DNA from: Sphaerisporangium sp. TRM90804
Lineage (GTDB): Bacteria > Actinomycetota > Actinomycetes > Streptosporangiales > Streptosporangiaceae
NCBI RefSeq assembly: GCF_029846175.1
Contig: NZ_JARWAC010000002.1
Span: 124,001-188,000, forward strand
Length of the DNA: 64,000 nucleotides
Reading direction: 5' to 3'
Both the position numbers and the translations under genes were made by a program. Positions 63,665-64,000 of the stretch are shown piece after piece. Numbering within the stretch: the stretch's first letter is position 1; each line of letters begins with the position of its first letter. Below the pieces are notes generated by a model. The model made no database searches. It saw only the letters and a program-made list of their open reading frames with translations, and had not been told where the DNA came from.

Positions 63665-64000
63665 ATGACCTCGCGGGACGACCTGCGGATCGGTGACGCC
63701 GAACGCGAAGAGGTGGCGTCGGCCCTGCGCGAGCACTTCGCGCAGGGGCGGCTCACCCACGACGAACTTGACGAACGGCTCGGCACCGTCCTGACCGCCC
63801 GGGTGCGGGGCGAGCTCGACCGGGTCATGGCCGACCTGCCCGAGCAGGCCGCCGCGCGGCCCTCGCACCACAGTGAACGCCACGGCGGCCGCCGTCACGG
63901 GCCCGGGCGGCCCGCGGGTCCCATGGACGGCGGATTCCCCGGCCGTTACCCGCCGATGCCGCCGCACGCCGACCTGGCGACCTGGGGCCACCACCTGGCC
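63665..64000 (+). CDS. DUF1707 domain protein, 3' end outside window
   Basis: The first 112 codons of a gene starting at ATG 63665, six bases after the PadR stop. The DUF1707 domain is clear (DDLRIGDAEREEVASALREH, then LTHDELDERLGTVLTARV and LDRVMADLP). It is followed by a His/Gly/Pro-rich stretch. It is the second DUF1707 gene in the window (compare 5414) and is probably co-transcribed with and controlled by the PadR regulator. The rest lies outside. Confidence 0.85.
   Translation, partial: MTSRDDLRIGDAEREEVASALREHFAQGRLTHDELDERLGTVLTARVRGELDRVMADLPEQAAARPSHHSERHGGRRHGPGRPAGPMDGGFPGRYPPMPPHADLATWGHHLA

Overview
The window is chromosomal DNA of a very GC-rich actinomycete. Evidence: strong G/C third-position bias, many GTG/TTG starts, GTGA/ATGA start-stop overlaps, and families typical of Actinobacteria (DUF3000, the coproporphyrin-type haem genes hemE/hemG/hemQ, mycothiol-dependent isomerase-like protein, F420-type luciferase-like oxidoreductase, GPP34, ANTAR regulators, stand-alone LigC and LigD-polymerase). 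A Streptosporangiales-like host is plausible but is inference. No rRNA, tRNA, CRISPR array, insertion sequence or prophage was seen; this is ordinary chromosome with small accessory modules.

Layout. 1-3.4 kb: assimilatory sulfate reduction (sulfite reductase, a 47-residue zinc ribbon, CysH, sirohydrochlorin chelatase). 3.5-5.4 kb: SPFH membrane protein, ribbon-helix-helix protein and GPP34 protein behind a perfect palindrome. 5.4-9.6 kb: DUF1707 protein, an ECF sigma factor with a mycothiol-isomerase-like partner, and AidB-like acyl-CoA dehydrogenase. 9.9-12.4 kb: two STAS and two GAF-ANTAR regulators. 12.6-15.3 kb: aldo/keto reductase/HxlR pair, YchJ protein, OsmC. 15.5-21.1 kb: GlgX, membrane protein, RibD-like reductase plus ATP-dependent DNA ligase, and an HTH/Clp-N pair under a double palindromic operator. 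21.1-24.5 kb: GH4 glycosidase, DeoR regulator, PfkB kinase. 24.7-27.8 kb: LLM oxidoreductase, a two-domain TIR/deoxyribosyltransferase-like plus SLOG-like protein, and two uncharacterised proteins. 27.8-37.6 kb: LigD polymerase, MsrB, the haem genes, DUF4349 lipoprotein, DUF3000 and ribonuclease D. 37.8-43.8 kb: Gfo/Idh oxidoreductase-DUF993-sugar isomerase operon with its LacI regulator, and an amino-acid permease. 44-51.7 kb: dxs, a secreted metallopeptidase, ROK regulator and a xylose-type ABC transporter. 51.9-58.8 kb: TSUP transporter, PIN remnant, P450, Nei-type glycosylase, a NarL-type two-component system and a cation/proton antiporter. 58.8-64 kb: aconitase with an elaborate control region, a YdjM-like membrane protein, PadR and a DUF1707 protein running off the end.

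Themes. Sulfur: siroheme supply is placed with the siroheme enzyme. Haem: hemE, hemG and hemQ are close, but a lipoprotein gene in the opposite orientation is inserted. DNA repair: LigC, LigD-Pol and a Nei-type glycosylase are dispersed. Sugar use: GH4/PfkB/DeoR, xylFGH/ROK and Gfo-DUF993-isomerase/LacI are three locally controlled catabolic modules. The window is also rich in clear operator-like palindromes (3490, 9825, 20269, 37817, 57045-57207, 61687), several of which can be matched to a neighbouring regulator.

Best candidates for something not well described: the TIR/NDT-SLOG protein at 25.6 kb; the SPFH-RHH-GPP34 module; the autoregulated-looking HTH/Clp-N pair; and the nested perfect inverted repeats between the two-component system and the antiporter.
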